Positions 1 to 11,780 of a DNA stretch of 64,000 nt are shown here, piece by piece. The translations under genes and the position numbers were made by a program. Source of the DNA: Cutaneotrichosporon cavernicola (Eukaryota; Basidiomycota; Tremellomycetes; Trichosporonales; Trichosporonaceae); NCBI RefSeq assembly GCF_030864355.1, contig NC_083395.1, positions 930,001 to 994,000 on the forward strand, in the 5' to 3' direction. The notes beneath the pieces are model-generated. The model saw nothing but the letters and a program-made list of their open reading frames with translations, was not told the DNA's origin and ran no database searches. Position 1 is the stretch's first letter, and every line of letters starts with the position of its first letter.

Positions 1-70
1 CCCATCTCATCGACTTTATCACTTATCGTCATCTCCCCATCTCTCATCTCTCCCTGCTCTGCCCATCGCA

Positions 71-1385
71 ATGTCTACCACCACCAGTCTCCTCCACACT
101 GCGCTCCAAAACCTGCACGTAGCGCAGCAGGTCGCCCACCCATCGCACACCCCGCGCCCTCCCTCGTCGCGCTCGTCGCCGCCCGCCAGCCGCCGTAACG
201 GCGACAGCAGCGACGACGACGAGTATGTTCCCGTCGGCCATGGCACTGCTCCAGGCACTCCTATCCCGGGTAAGGGTATGGTCCTCGGCCAGCGCATCAA
301 GAAGGACAACGGGGCGCGCGACCCGGTAAGTACGGTGGCAAGATGTGACTGTCGGTGTGAGACTCATTGCTCTGCATTTGGTATTGCTGCTCTTGCCATG
401 AGTGCTGTGTGTTTCTCGTACTTGGGCGTCATTGTACAGGAAATGGAGGCGGGAAGTGATGGCAAGAACGACTTGCGCGCGATCACTATTCCTTCCCTTC
501 GTCCCCTCCCCTTCCCTCCCCTCCCCTCCCGCTTTCTCATCCCCACACCCGTCATCCTCCCTCATTACTCCCGCCATACCCCGTACCCATTACTAACATG
601 CAGCTCAAAAACTTCCCCACGCACGTCGCAGTCCGCATCTTCCTCCAGCTCGACATCCGCAGCCTCGCGCGCTGCGACCGCGTCTGCAAGCGTTGGCGCA
701 AGAGTAGCACCCTCAACTACAGTGAGTCGTTGCAGCTACCCAAAGTAAAGACCCCAGCTGACACATCTCCCATCGCGCCTCCCAAATTTATGACACACTG
801 CTCTCTGTACCTACCTCATCTTCGCGTCCGTGCACATCCCTGATCTACACCTCAGTCTGGTTCCTCCAGAACCGCTCGCTCCAGCTTCCTGCCCTCCCGA
901 GCGCGATGGGCGGCAAGACCCGCAAGCTCGACGACGGCACGGAGTTCTTTGACCCGTACGACAAGGGCACCAAGCTCTCGTCCCTCCCGCCCGTGGCTGT
1001 GCCCACCTCCAACCAGCCGCAATGGTCCAAGGCCGAGAGCAAGCGCGCTTGGAAGAGCGTGTTCCACACGACACTCGCGCGCAAGGACGCCGACAGCGAG
1101 GAGGACCATCCGTACCATGTAGACATCGACTCGCTCCACACTAGCGGTTACACCACACCCGTTCGTCACTCGCACGCCGGTATGGGCTCGGGCGCTGCTG
1201 CCCGTTGGTCCGACAATAGCGGGACTGGCGGGATGACGCCGACGGAGCGCAAGGTCGCCGCACGTGAGGGATACAAGGCGCTTGGGGGCCGGAAGAGCCG
1301 CACTAAGCGCCGCATGGGAGGTACGGGCGCTCGCAAGGGGCCCGACATCGAAGATGACGATCCGCGCTTCACTGCACCTTGGTAG
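71..1385 (+). CDS. F-box protein, 3 exons
   Basis: Three exons (71-325, 604-721, 856-1385) join in frame. The first encodes a Ser/Pro-rich disordered leader. Across the first junction lies an F-box: LKNFPTHVAVRIFLQL followed by a Cys-Arg-Val-Cys-Lys-Arg-Trp stretch, the usual 'vC+rW' end of the domain. F-box proteins bind Skp1 and present substrates to SCF ubiquitin ligases, but no recognisable substrate-binding repeat (WD40, LRR) follows. The rest is hydrophilic with a basic tail (SRTKRRMGG) and an acidic end. The start is the first ATG after a pyrimidine-rich leader. The 278-nt first intron is long for this window. The specific substrate cannot be named. Confidence 0.8.
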
Positions 1386-1652
1386 AGTGAACTAGACGCG
1401 ACGAGCGTCAGAATTGCGTGCGTCTCCTAGTACTCCCGTGCCGTCCTCGTCTGAGAAAGGCCATTGCGCCCGAAAAGAAGCCAGAAGCGCCCACGCGCGC
1501 CCTTATGGTCGGCACCCAGCCAATGCCACGGCCTGTTATCTGTTATCGTTGTCCGTTCGCAGTCCGTTGTCAATAGTAAATCGTCCAAGGGATCCGTAAT
1601 GAAGAATGCATACCTGCATGAAATATACAACACGTCAACCTTTCTCTATAAG

Positions 1653-3121
1653 CTACTGACGCTCCGCCTCACTTTCGACGACGAGGATGCGCTTGAGTGC
1701 CGTGAGAACGGCACGGCACGCCCGCGTCCACTGCTCGTCGGGGTTACCCACATCGCGGGGCTCTTCCGCGCTTGCGCCGAGGCCCATGACGCTCCCGAAG
1801 CCGGGCAGGCCGCTCGTGATGCCCGGAAGGCGGATCGAGTGTCCATTGATGCGGTCCTTGTTTATCCTGAGGTCAGTGTCTCTCCTTCTAGTGGACATAC
1901 TCGACGCCGCTTCCCCAAGCACGGCCGCTCTGGCGACCAAAATCGAGCAGCTGCTTGAGGCAATCGAGAAGCGCCACGAGCCCGCTCGAGAACTGCCTAT
2001 TCTGCCACAGTCGTCCAGGTGTGAGGTCACCGCTTCCGTACAGTTCGTAGCTGTTCCGCCCAGGAGCAAGGTCTTCAATGCGCGAGAACGACCCGAGAGG
2101 AATGATCTTGTACCTGGGGTCAGCTAAATAAGGATAAACGCACCGTTGAAAAGTACACGCGACCCGCACCGCCAGTCGGTCAATACACAGCGCGACGAGG
2201 CCCCACGCAGCGTTGATCTCGTCGAACTCGACATTCGGCCTTCCCCCAAGTCGCAGCCCGTTGATCGTTCCCACATGTCCCCTCTCAAGCGGGGCGTGTC
2301 CGATCTGGAACGCGTCATTGTACACGTTCGTGCTCTCGAGGTGAGCAAGAAGCTGTTGTGAGAGGAGGAGTTGGGTCTTGGCGCTGGCGAGCTGGTTGGC
2401 AAGCGCCTCCATGTCACCATGTAAGGCTGCGTGTGACTGTAGGAATCTACCATTAGAAAGGCAACGGATAGACCTACGCAGCCTCCTCGGCTTCGATACC
2501 CTCTTCGTCGACCTTGACCCGCGCCTCCTCCTCCTTGGCCTTGGCGAGCTTATCTTCCTCCAACCTCAAAGCTGCCCTCAACGCCCTCTCCTCCTCCTCC
2601 AACGTCCCCCTGCGAGCCGTAAGGGCGTCCCATTCATCCTTGCTTCCAACCAGGCCGTCCTGTTTCCGCAACCCCCTCTCAAAGGCGATATACGCGTCCC
2701 TCTCGCGGGTGAGTTCTTCCAACTCGCGCTGTAATTCGGCCTGGAAGAGACCCGTACACTCGATACAGAGGGGGTGATCAATCGCCGTCCGGCTCGAGAG
2801 AAGGGCATCCAAGTTGGCCGCCAGCCGGGGGCGGTTACCTTGTGGGCTGTCTGACCTTGATTTAGGTTCGGGTTGGGATGGACGGTCGGGAAGAAGAACG
2901 TAACTCTCAGCGATGGGGTTGGCGCTGGCCCATGCCGCCGCGGCTGGGCGGGATGCTGGAGGAAGGGAGTTGAGTTTCGCCTTTGCTGGAAGTGAGGAGG
3001 GGTTGGGAGGGGAGGGGAGTGTGTTCGCGATAAGAGAGTATTGGCTTGGAGTTAGGTTTGCAACCGAAGGATCGCGGAGTAGAGGCTGATGACAGCGCTG
3101 ACAGGCTAGCGAGTCTGTCAT
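1653..3121 (-). CDS. ATG6: Atg6/Vps30 (Beclin 1 homologue)
   Basis: Beclin-family subunit of the class III PI3-kinase (Vps34) complexes that drive autophagosome formation and vacuolar sorting. The N-terminus carries the paired CxxC motifs of the family (CQRC near residue 8, CIEC around residue 130), then a Glu/Arg-rich coiled coil, then the evolutionarily conserved domain with EINAAWG, LGSFSRIE, YELYGSGDL and LVALLDCLKQL. The last exon supplies INGHSIRL and the C-terminal WTRACRAVLTALKRIL helix. Introns are about 31, 30 and 34 nt. The 30-nt one (near 2107-2136) would stay open if unspliced, adding ten residues, but the spliced form fits the family. It is shorter at the N-terminus than animal Beclin, as is usual in fungi. 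Confidence 0.93.
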
Positions 3122-3316
3122 GACCTGATTGATGCGATATGCGATGGTGTTGAGATTGAGATTGAGATGACGAGCGATTAGATATCACCACTGATCCAGG
3201 CACGGTATTTAAATATCCTAATAGCGGAACCAAAGAAAGCTAATGGGATTGTTTTGATCCAAGCGTTCTTCTTGACGATCCGTCATCCATCATCCATCAT
3301 CCACCATCCATTATCC

Positions 3317-4552
3317 ATGGCCATCAAGCTCAACGCAGAGGCTGGACCCTCCTACACGCCCGCGGCGACGTTGGGTGCACACACGCGCTCCGTCACGGCC
3401 CTCCGCTTCTCGGCTGACGGCAAGACGCTTGTGTCTGCTGGTGAGCTATTAATCATTGCCACGCCATGCTGACGGCAGGCGCTGATGGCTACGTGCACCT
3501 CTGGTTCGCTAACTTAGTTTAGATGTCAGCTGACGACAGGGACGCCAAGAGCGGCGTACATCAGCGCGCGCTGCGTTGTCATCATACAGGTGAGACTAAG
3601 ACCACCTCTTCCCCCGCTGACCCAGGCATCAACGACATCTCACTCTCCCCCGATGGGCTGTATTTCTGCACTGCCAGCGACGACAATACCGCGCTCGTCT
3701 TTGCTTCTGATCCTCTGGTCGATGCAGTCACCGGCGATGATCGGGTACACACGCATGCTGTCCCCCTCCGCACACTGTCAGGGCATACGGCGACAGTGCT
3801 CTGCGTTGCGTACGGACCCCGCTCCAACCTGCTCGTAACGGGGAGCTATGACGAGAGTGCCATCGTGTGGGATGTGCGCCGAGGACGCGCACTCCGGACC
3901 CTGCCAGCCCACGCCGATGCTATCTGGAGCGTAGGATGGGACGCTGAGGGCGCACTGGTCATTACCGGCAGTGCGGACGGATTGATGTGAGCTGCGCGTT
4001 TGCCTCGCAGCTGACGGCAGACGGCTGTGGGACGTAAACACCGGCCAATGCCTCAAGACCCTCGATAACGAGTCCAACTCCCCTGTGTGAGCTTCTGCCG
4101 ACAGTTGATCCTAACCCAGCTCCTCTGCTTCCTTGACACCCTCGTCGTTCCACATCCTCACGGCCTGCCTATCTTCCGCGATACGCGTGTACTCCTTACA
4201 CACGGGCAAGGTGCTCAAGACACTCCGAGCACCCGAGTACGTCTGCGAACGCTTCCCATCCCCCGTGATTGTGTTCGGCGCAGAACGCAAGGAGAACGAC
4301 GCGATGGACGTGGACAGTGCCGTACCTTCCGCTGCGCCATCCCCTGGACGGACAAAGGGCCCGGCAGCCCTCGTAGTGGCTGGCAGCGAGAACGGCAGCG
4401 TCGTCCTCTGGGACATGCAGGAGCGGCGCGTCGTTGCAGTGCTCAACGGCCACACATCTGCCGTCGTCGCCCTCGCAGTGTCGCCAGACGGCACGATCGC
4501 GTCGGGCTCGCTCGAGCCTGAACGCTCCATCCGCCTATGGCGGATAGAATAG
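3317..4552 (+). CDS. SWD3: WD40 protein, WDR5/Swd3-like COMPASS subunit
   Basis: A compact seven-bladed WD40 propeller split by five short introns. Repeats are visible as GAHTRSVTALRFSADGKTLVSA, then D-G-Y-V-H-L-W-D, INDISLSPDGLYF, LSGHTATVLCVAYGP with NLLVTGSYDESAIVWDVRRG, LPAHADAIWSVGWDAEG with LIRLWDVNTGQCLKTL, and a last blade ending SGSLEPERSIRLWRIE, which matches the WDR5 C-terminus. In yeast Swd3 acts in the COMPASS H3K4 methyltransferase; the orthology is inferred from size, order and ending. One blade carries an inserted acidic linker (ERKENDAMDVDSA). The second intron has a weak donor (gttcgc), but splicing there restores LWDAKSG. A general WD40 assignment is certain, WDR5 probable. 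Confidence 0.8.
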
Positions 4553-4571
4553 AGAGTAGACAGCATGCATA

Positions 4572-5328
4572 CTACAGCCCGAGTCGCTGACTCTTGCCCT
4601 TGACGCCCTTCCACACATTGTCGACCCACTCGCGCTCCTCGCGGTCCACGACCGTGTAGTTTGCCCGCTGGCGCGGCTTGGTCGGCGTCTCGACTTCGAG
4701 TCTGGCGACCTTACTGGGGCTGGCAGGCGTGTTGTTATCAAAGAAGAGCCCCGTAGAGCTGGGCGTGTCAGACTGTTGGATGTTTAGGACGCGCGCGGTA
4801 CTCGAGCTCAGCGGCGAGCTCCTAGTGGGCGAGTGTCGGCCAGGCGTGGACTTGTAGAGGCTCTGAGCGAGGGGAGACTGGGTCGCGGTGCGCGTAGGAG
4901 TAAATACGGGCTCATATGAACGGGTCTGTGGTCAGCAAAAGCTTGGGGATACGTGACTGGGGAATGACAGTCACGCGACGCACCAGCGGCGAGCTCCTGA
5001 GCACTGGCACGAGTTTCATGCCCGCTGGCGGTGGGGGCGCGGGCGCGGCATGCTGGACGCGGTAAGCCGCATCGAAGACGTTGAAGCATAGAACGGCTGT
5101 GACGAGCGTTTCTGGAATCAGCATATACGTAAGGACGGACTCACCAAGCCACCACACTGAGTCAGCGGGCACACCGAACGTGACGAGGATGCGGACGGCG
5201 AGAGCACGAAGCGTGAGGTAGGGCGTGAAGACTGTCCGCAGGAAGAATAGGAATGCCAGGCCTGCGAGGTTGCCTTTGAGGCGCTGACGGGCGAGAGGCG
5301 CCGACAGCGGCGCGCGGAGGAAACCCAT
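4572..5328 (-). CDS. Small membrane protein, possibly Pom34-like nucleoporin
   Basis: Starts with MGFLRAPLSAPL, followed by two hydrophobic segments (LAGLAFLFFLRTVF... and LTYM-type sequence ending TAVLCFNVFDAAYRV) that look like transmembrane helices. A Ser/Thr/Pro-rich hydrophilic tail then carries PTRTATQSPLAQSLYKSTPG and ends EWVDNVWKGVKGKSQRLGL. Two short introns were deduced: one of 33 nt after VWWL and one of about 50 nt after LVRR. Two membrane spans near the N-terminus with a phospho-site-like tail resemble fungal Pom34, but no diagnostic motif was identified, so the name is a guess. It diverges from the WDR59 gene across a ~140-bp intergenic region and is tail-to-tail with the WDR5 gene. 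Confidence 0.55.
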
Positions 5329-5471
5329 TGTACACCAACAAAGCACAGAGGAGACGGATGAGTGGGTTGCGCTGACAACGAGGTGTGGCAAATGTTATGG
5401 TTGTGTGGGATGTGGGGTGTTGTTTGTTGGTGGATGGGGAAAAATCAACATGGACCCGAGAGGCCGTGACG

Positions 5472-8400
5472 ATGACGTCCGATCCCCCTTCAATCGCTCT
5501 ACCTCGGCACAGGTCACCAACTTGCCTTCGTCCTTTGCACCATCCACCCATCAACGGAAGGCGCATGCTATCGCCGGACCACACTCCTGCGCGCCCACCA
5601 GGCGTGTCGCCGCTAGCCATGGCTTTGGGTACAGGCGCGGTGTCGGCACCAGCTTCACGGCGCTCCTCGATAGTATCGCGGAGCTCGGCACACGCCCTCT
5701 CACCCGCTGTGAGTCCCCGCACCCTCCTCCGCCCACACCTCAACCGCACCTCGACTACCACATTGGCAGCGGCAGGCGGCGCGATGATGGAGACGTGCCC
5801 ACCAGCCCCGGACCCGTTCCATACCGGCGCGACGATCAGTATCAACCAGCCCGTGGGTAGTCTGTCCATTTCCCCATCTTCTCGCGATGTCTGCCTCGCA
5901 TCCAGGAAAGGACTGTATATTCTCGACCTCGCGAATCTCGAGAGCGCACCACGCTTCGTACCCCAGGGCGGGACGTGGCAGATCGCCGACGTCCAATGGT
6001 CTCCGCACGCCGTGACCGACAACCTCATTCTCTCGACCTCGTGTCAGAAGCTCCTCGTTTGGGACCTCGCTGCGCAAGTGGCTCTTAATAGGAGTATCGA
6101 GGCTCATGAACGCGCAATCACCGATATCAACTGGGCCGCACTCAATCCTAACATGATGGCGACGGTTGGGATGGACGCCGCGGTCAGAGCTTGGGACCTT
6201 CGACACGATTGTAAGCGTCCCGCCGTGCGCTTGTCTGCTTGGGGCGCAGCCGGCACGCAGGTCAAGTGGAACCGTCTCAACGAGTACGTACTCGCCACGG
6301 CGCACCACCGCGAAGTCCTCCTCTGGGATACGCGGAAAGGCAGCGTGCCCTTTGAGATTGTCGAGGCGCACCAGTCCAAGATCTACGGTATCGACTGGGA
6401 CCGGGTTGAGCAGCACAAGCTTGTGACATGCTCCCTCGACAAGACTATTAAGTACTGGAGCATTCCGTCTCTGTCTGGTGGAACCGACGGCTCTTACTAT
6501 CCCTATTCGTACGAGACAATCTCGACCAACTACCCTGTATGGCGTGCTCGCCATCTGCCTTTCGGGCAGGGCGTCCTCGCCCTCCCACAACGCGGAGAGA
6601 CGGCACTCGAGATGTTCGGTATTGGTGGCGACACGCCTCTCGAACGCTTCGAGGGCTCCACCGGCGTCGTCAAGGAGTTCGTATGGCGCATCCGTGGCGG
6701 AACAGACCTGGCCGTCGAGGACCGGGAATTCCAGCTCGTCACCTGGTCCAAGGACCGCAAGCTGCGTATCTGGAATGTGACGCGCGAGATGACCGCGAAG
6801 GCAGGGTACAAGGCTGGCGCGCCGATCCCGTACACCTCCACGCGCCGGGGCGCCAAGAACCGCACCTTCACCACCATTCCGGGCGGGGACGCACGCTCTA
6901 ACGCCATCGCCCTCCGTCCGCAGGGTGCGCTGAGCAGCTCACCTGTGCTCAACCTCGGCATCCCCGTTGGACCGAGCGGCATAGGGCGCCAGCGGCTGAT
7001 GGCACACACCCAACGCGAGTCGGGTATGACGCGCGGTGGAGGAGAGGCGCGCAAGATGGACCAGCTTGAGTGGCTCACCAAGGTCGTCCGGACGGAGGAT
7101 CACGCGACCAAGGCCGAAAGCACGACCGGTACCCGCACGCCAGCAGTGAGCGACAGAGCGAGCGGGAGAGGCTCGTCGAGCTCGCGGTCACGGAGCCACT
7201 CGAAGCGCGAGCCGCTGCGACCGCTCAGCTCGAGTACGCGTACACCTTCTCGTGTTAGGGGCGAACGCATCGAGGGCAAGGAGGAGTTGATGAGCCTCAA
7301 GGGGGAGGTGCTTCTCGCACACAAGCGCTTCCCAAAGTCCAAGGTCAACTTTGAGAGGGTGAGCTAACCTTTCCACGTAAAGCTGACACCAGCTTGACCT
7401 GATACAGCGCAAGCTAACTATGTCGCTGAACGGGCCGTGGGCGAACGGCAACCGCGCTGCGTTCGTGCGTATACACTGGTCGTATCCCCAGAACTACCCG
7501 TACGCAAACGAGATACCGACCTTTGAGCTCGAGCGCAACGCCACCGTAAGCCAGATAACGCGGCAGCGTATGGTGTCGACCATCAAGGAGATCCGGGTCA
7601 AGTCGAGACAGTGTCTGGTCTCCGTCACCGAGTTCCTGCTGGGATACCACGAGAGAACTGGGCGCCTCGCGCTGGAGGAGGAGAGTGGCAGCGATAATGA
7701 CGAGGTCGACGTCAATGTGCCCATGCTCATCCGCACAACTGGTGCCGTCTTCGGACCCAACGGTCAGCTCGCGTGCTTCTTTCCCAAGCAGACGGTGCTG
7801 CCCCGCGCCCGTACCTCTCTCTCCCGCTCGCCGAGCGGGCAGTACGACCCACTGAAATCGCCACTCGCACGCGCGATGACTGCTCTTAGCAGGTTAGAGA
7901 ACCCACACAAGCCCGCCGTATCCCTCCGCTTCCGGCGGCGGAGAGAAAAGGCCATGATGGGCCCCGTGCAGCAGAGATCACTCCTGACGCTGCGCAACGC
8001 CTCCAACCTGACCTCGGAGCCCGACATGGCCTTGGCGGTGCATTACACCACCACCTCGCCAGAGGGTAACTTCCGCGTCGCCGTCGAGGGCCGCCGCCTC
8101 GACCACGCCGACGTCTGGCAGACAGTATACGGTGTCCTCGCCGACCCGCCGCCTCCGTACTCGGACCTACCCAAACTTGCTGGTCACACGAGTGCACCTC
8201 ACGAGCGCATGTTATGGGAGCGCGACATGGAGCGCAAGCGCCGGGTGCTCGATGAGATCTTCGAACGCCTCATGGCCGCAGCCGACATCCAGCTCCTCGC
8301 CCTCGTTGCATGCATGCTAGTCGAGTATGACAAGACCGCGCCACCTCCCCCGCCTGCCATCGAGGAGATTGTCCACAAGTCCCCTGAGCGGGGATACTTT

Positions 8401-10220
8401 GTCCTTCCCAGCCGTGACCGCCGCTCATCCTCACTGACGAATATGACGCCGCCAGCTTCGGCAGGCCCCGGATCATTCAGGACGTCAGGCTGGTCCCAAA
8501 TCCTCATGAACCCCTCCTCCATCTCGCTCCGCGGAATGACGTTGACGCCCCGTGATAGGTCGTCCTTTGAGATTCCCAACCGAACAAGCGTGAGCAGTAT
8601 CGACGAAGGATCCAGCAGCTTTGCGGCCAGCATGTCCCCCGTGCGGCGGATGAACATTCCTCCGCGGAGACAGAATTCGACCACGAGCGCAGGCAGCTTG
8701 GGGGTTATTCCAAGCCCTCGTCGTCTGGACCGACGCGAGTCAGGCGGAAGGGAGCTGTCGCGCACGGTCAGCCGTGACATGCGCCCCCGGCCTCTGAGCG
8801 GAACGACCGAGTCCCCTCCCCCATCTGCCGTTCCACCTACACCAAGCCGGCTCGCGAACACGACAAACGCGAGCGAGCCCTCAAGCGACGGGAGCGCGGG
8901 TCCCGGCGGAGTGCGCAACAAGGTTTCGTTTGGGGGTGGGAGTCCGCTGCGGCGAGCGTTTAGCCGCGCACCAAACCTCCCACCAGTTCAGCGGAGAAGT
9001 CCGACGTGTTCCGTCCGCATCGACCTGAACATGGACGAGCCGTGAGTAGTGTGGACACATTTCTGTGGCGACAGCTGCGCGATTCAATTCATTGAATGTT
9101 GCAGCATCTTTGACCCGACCCAACTGACACCAGCCCGACAACATCGGCGTCTCTTCTTCGGCCAGAGCTTCGACCACAGGCCGAGATCTGGAAGCTCGCA
9201 TACGCCGACCTCCTCCTCCGAGCCGGTCTCGTGGGAAAGCGCGCCGCCCTGCTCCAGTACCAGTTCACGACTGTCGAGGGGCCCAGTGTCGCCGCTGCAT
9301 CTGGCGACCTCCCGCATCAGCAGCTCGTACTCGCGACCGTGTGCCGCTTCTGCAACGAGCACGTGCTCCAGCCTGACGAGGTGCGGTGCAGTTCGTGTAC
9401 GCGATACAAGGAGGCGCCACTGTGTAGCGTGTGTCGGCTGCCTATCAAGGGTGAGTTTTGCCAAGGGGGACCAGTGTCGAAGCTGGTCTTTACAACTCCA
9501 TGGCACATTGAGCTGACGCCAGGCCTCGCCACCACGTGCACAACATGCACCCACACATCGCACACGCGATGCCTGCGCAACGTCATGCGCAGCCAGGCCG
9601 ACCATTGCCCGTCCTGCCATTGCCGCTGTCTCGCCGAGCGCGGGCTATCTGGGGCTTTCCGCACGACGCCGAAATCGGACGCAAACCAGGCTCCGTCATA
9701 CTGGCCGACCCCGTTTCCGCGGATGAACCACCTCTCACTCTCGACCTCGCCAACCCGCCTTGAATTCGACGGGCCGCAATTCTCGGAATTTGTGCGCCTC
9801 GCCGACCGGCTGCCCGATCCCGAGCTAGAAGCCGAAGACAACAACGAAGCCAAACCTGAGGCAGAGCTTGAAGCGGAGCCAGAACCAGATAGGTGGTGGC
9901 GCGAGCCTGGCGCCGGCGTCGTAAGCTATCTCAAGCACCTCCGTACCGACCCACCCAGCACCACGCCACCACCAGGCGAAGACCGGCGCGGATCGCGCAT
10001 CCGCACAAGTACGGGCGCACTAGACATTGTCGATACCGACGATCTGCAGATGGGCCTCTCGGGATTGGGACCGAAACACCAGGCCCGAAGAGCCACGTTC
10101 ACGGGTCCTGGCACTTCGGGTTCTTTTGGGGGCGGGGCACTAGAGCTCGATGCGGGGGAGGAGGAAGCGCCAAAGTCGCGCATCAAGACTTTTGGACGAG
10201 AGGGACTGTTGGGGTGGTAG
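5472..10220 (+). CDS. MTC5: WDR59/Mtc5, SEA (GATOR2) complex subunit
   Basis: Four exons (5472-7358, 7408-9041, 9134-9450, 9523-10220) give 4,536 nt, 1,511 residues. The N-terminal WD40 propeller shows IADVQWSPH, LLVWDL, ITDINWAALNPNMMATVG, VRAWDLR, LLWDTRKG and IKYWSI. An RWD-type domain follows (FVRIHWSYPQNYPYANEIPTF) just after the first intron. The C-terminus has a Cys/His zinc cluster with repeated CxxC pairs (CRFCNEH, CSSCTRY, CSVCRLP, CTTCTHTSHTRC, CPSCHCRC). WD40-RWD-zinc finger is the architecture of WDR59/Mtc5, which in the GATOR2/SEACAT complex activates TORC1 at the vacuole. The middle is a long Ser/Arg-rich linker. ATG 5472 was chosen as the first plausible start; an in-frame ATG at 5397 would add 25 residues. 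Confidence 0.9.
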
Positions 10221-10428
10221 TGTATCATCTGTTGTCTATGCAAGCTTATGCCACGGCGGGCTGGTGTCTGGATTATGGATCCTGGCTGCCGAGGCCACAA
10301 GTTGCCAGCACGATGCGGCAGAGCCTTACACAAGCGCGCACCATCACGCGGCCCCTCCAACTTTCACATGGACATTCTGAAATAGTACAAGGTGATAATA
10401 CGAATTGACTCGAGGCGTTCTCTCCCCG

Positions 10429-10902
10429 TCAACGACCAGACCGTCGCTCCTGCCAGATGATGAGCTTAGCGTACCTCTCCCGCCTAGCGAGTTCATAACG
10501 CCATGTGAGGCACCTAGTGAGCGCCACAATGGCCGGGCGAATCACGTCCTCTTCCTCGGGCATCCCGAGGTTCCCGACAGACACGCGTAAGCTCTCAACT
10601 GCCAGAGAGCAGGCCCGGTATGCGTGGAACTCGATTTCTGCCCACCGCCGGAAGAATAACCCGTAGTCCTTAGCGGCAATTGGAGCAAGGACAGTGAGAG
10701 TCGACATGGTTGCGTCGCGGAGTCGCGTCGGAATTCGGTATGGATCCTTCCGAGTTCTGGATACAGGCGCTGCAGATCGGCCATGACGGTGGCGAGGGTG
10801 GCCGAGGCTGCCGCAAAGACCTTGCGTCAGAGGGGGACTATGACAACGTACTTGGTCGGCAGCAGCTACTGTCTGGGGAGCCTGGTCCATTGGACTAGTC
10901 AT
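10429..10902 (-). CDS. Unresolved small ORF, frame uncertain
   Basis: From ATG at 10902 (MTSPMDQAPQ) one frame is open to a stop at 10429 without splicing. However, a textbook 31-nt intron (gtacgt...ctgacgcaag) lies after residue 17. Removing it moves the reading to another frame (VFAAASATLATVMADLQRL) that looks protein-like for ~30 residues and then degrades, while the unspliced frame becomes protein-like further on (MSTLTVLAPIAAKDYGLFF to the end). The two good halves are out of register, which suggests an unrecognised splice, a frameshift or a decaying gene. A minimal product from the internal ATG at 10707 would be 92 residues. No family recognised. Confidence 0.35.
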   Translation of the reverse strand: MTSPMDQAPQTVAAADQVRCHSPPLTQGLCGSLGHPRHRHGRSAAPVSRTRKDPYRIPTRLRDATMSTLTVLAPIAAKDYGLFFRRWAEIEFHAYRACSLAVESLRVSVGNLGMPEEEDVIRPAIVALTRCLTWRYELARRERYAKLIIWQERRSGR

Positions 10903-11780
10903 GGTTGGGGGGACAAGGGGTCTGAAGGCGATGATGTAGACGGCCGTGGTGACTGTTGGCGGGTGGCGAGCAGAGGATGGAGGACAGAGGAGCAGCACGG
11001 GGATTGAGAGCGAAACAAACCTCGAGCCCAGTGGTTATGTGTACAGTATTATAACCTTGCCCCACACATCCACATCTAAACCATCATCCTCACCATGATG
11101 CCCAACCCCACTCCCCAGGCCGGTTGATGGAGCGATTCTCGGTGTAGTACCTTATACATGTCAGAAGGTGGTCAGGCTACGCGCGAGTCTCTGGTGTCGG
11201 TATCAGCAGTGGGGAGCTCGTGAGTCGAGCTTGGTGTATCAAAGTCTCGCACCACCAGCAGTTCCGTTTCGTCAATCTCCATAAGCATCCCACCACATCT
11301 CCATTCCACATCTTTGAAGCGCAAGGGTTTTGCGCTTCACTCTCAGATCCGCCGAAATCATTATTGCTCGGCGACCCGCTCCACCCCCACTAAGCAGGAA
11401 GGGAGTTGATATGCCAGATGCGAGCCTGCTGGACGTCAGCAGGCGGAAGGTAATTATCGCGTTGTACTCTGTCAGACGTCGCCAGTTTGTTGGCAACAGG
11501 CGTCGACTGGTCGTTGTGACTGCGGAGGTTGCTGCGTTGATGGGATCAAGTAATCAAGTGAGGAGCATCGCCACAATGCCAGTCATTCCGAGATGAGCAT
11601 GACATTGGTTACCACGTCGTCAGGGACACCCCGGGTGGGCCCAACCACCCTGAGTTGTTACACGTCCATCGTCATTCCCCTACCAACTCGATCTTCCTCT
11701 GTCTCTCTCTCTCATTCTCTCTTCATCTCACTCATTCTCCTTCCTTTCTCTCAAACCCCACTGGGCATCACGACAGCGCG
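10903..11780. other. Intergenic region upstream of CIN1
   Basis: No convincing gene was seen in this stretch. Short open frames exist on both strands but lack splice-consistent extensions or recognisable motifs. The last ~100 bases before the CIN1 ATG are a strong pyrimidine tract (tct/ctc-rich, 11695-11760), typical of fungal promoters and 5' leaders. Confidence 0.5.

Noticed and set aside
5162..6028. Long minus-strand open frame (288 codons)
   Set aside because: Antisense to the start of WDR59 and overlapping the small membrane gene in another frame; composition is that of a GC-rich shadow frame.
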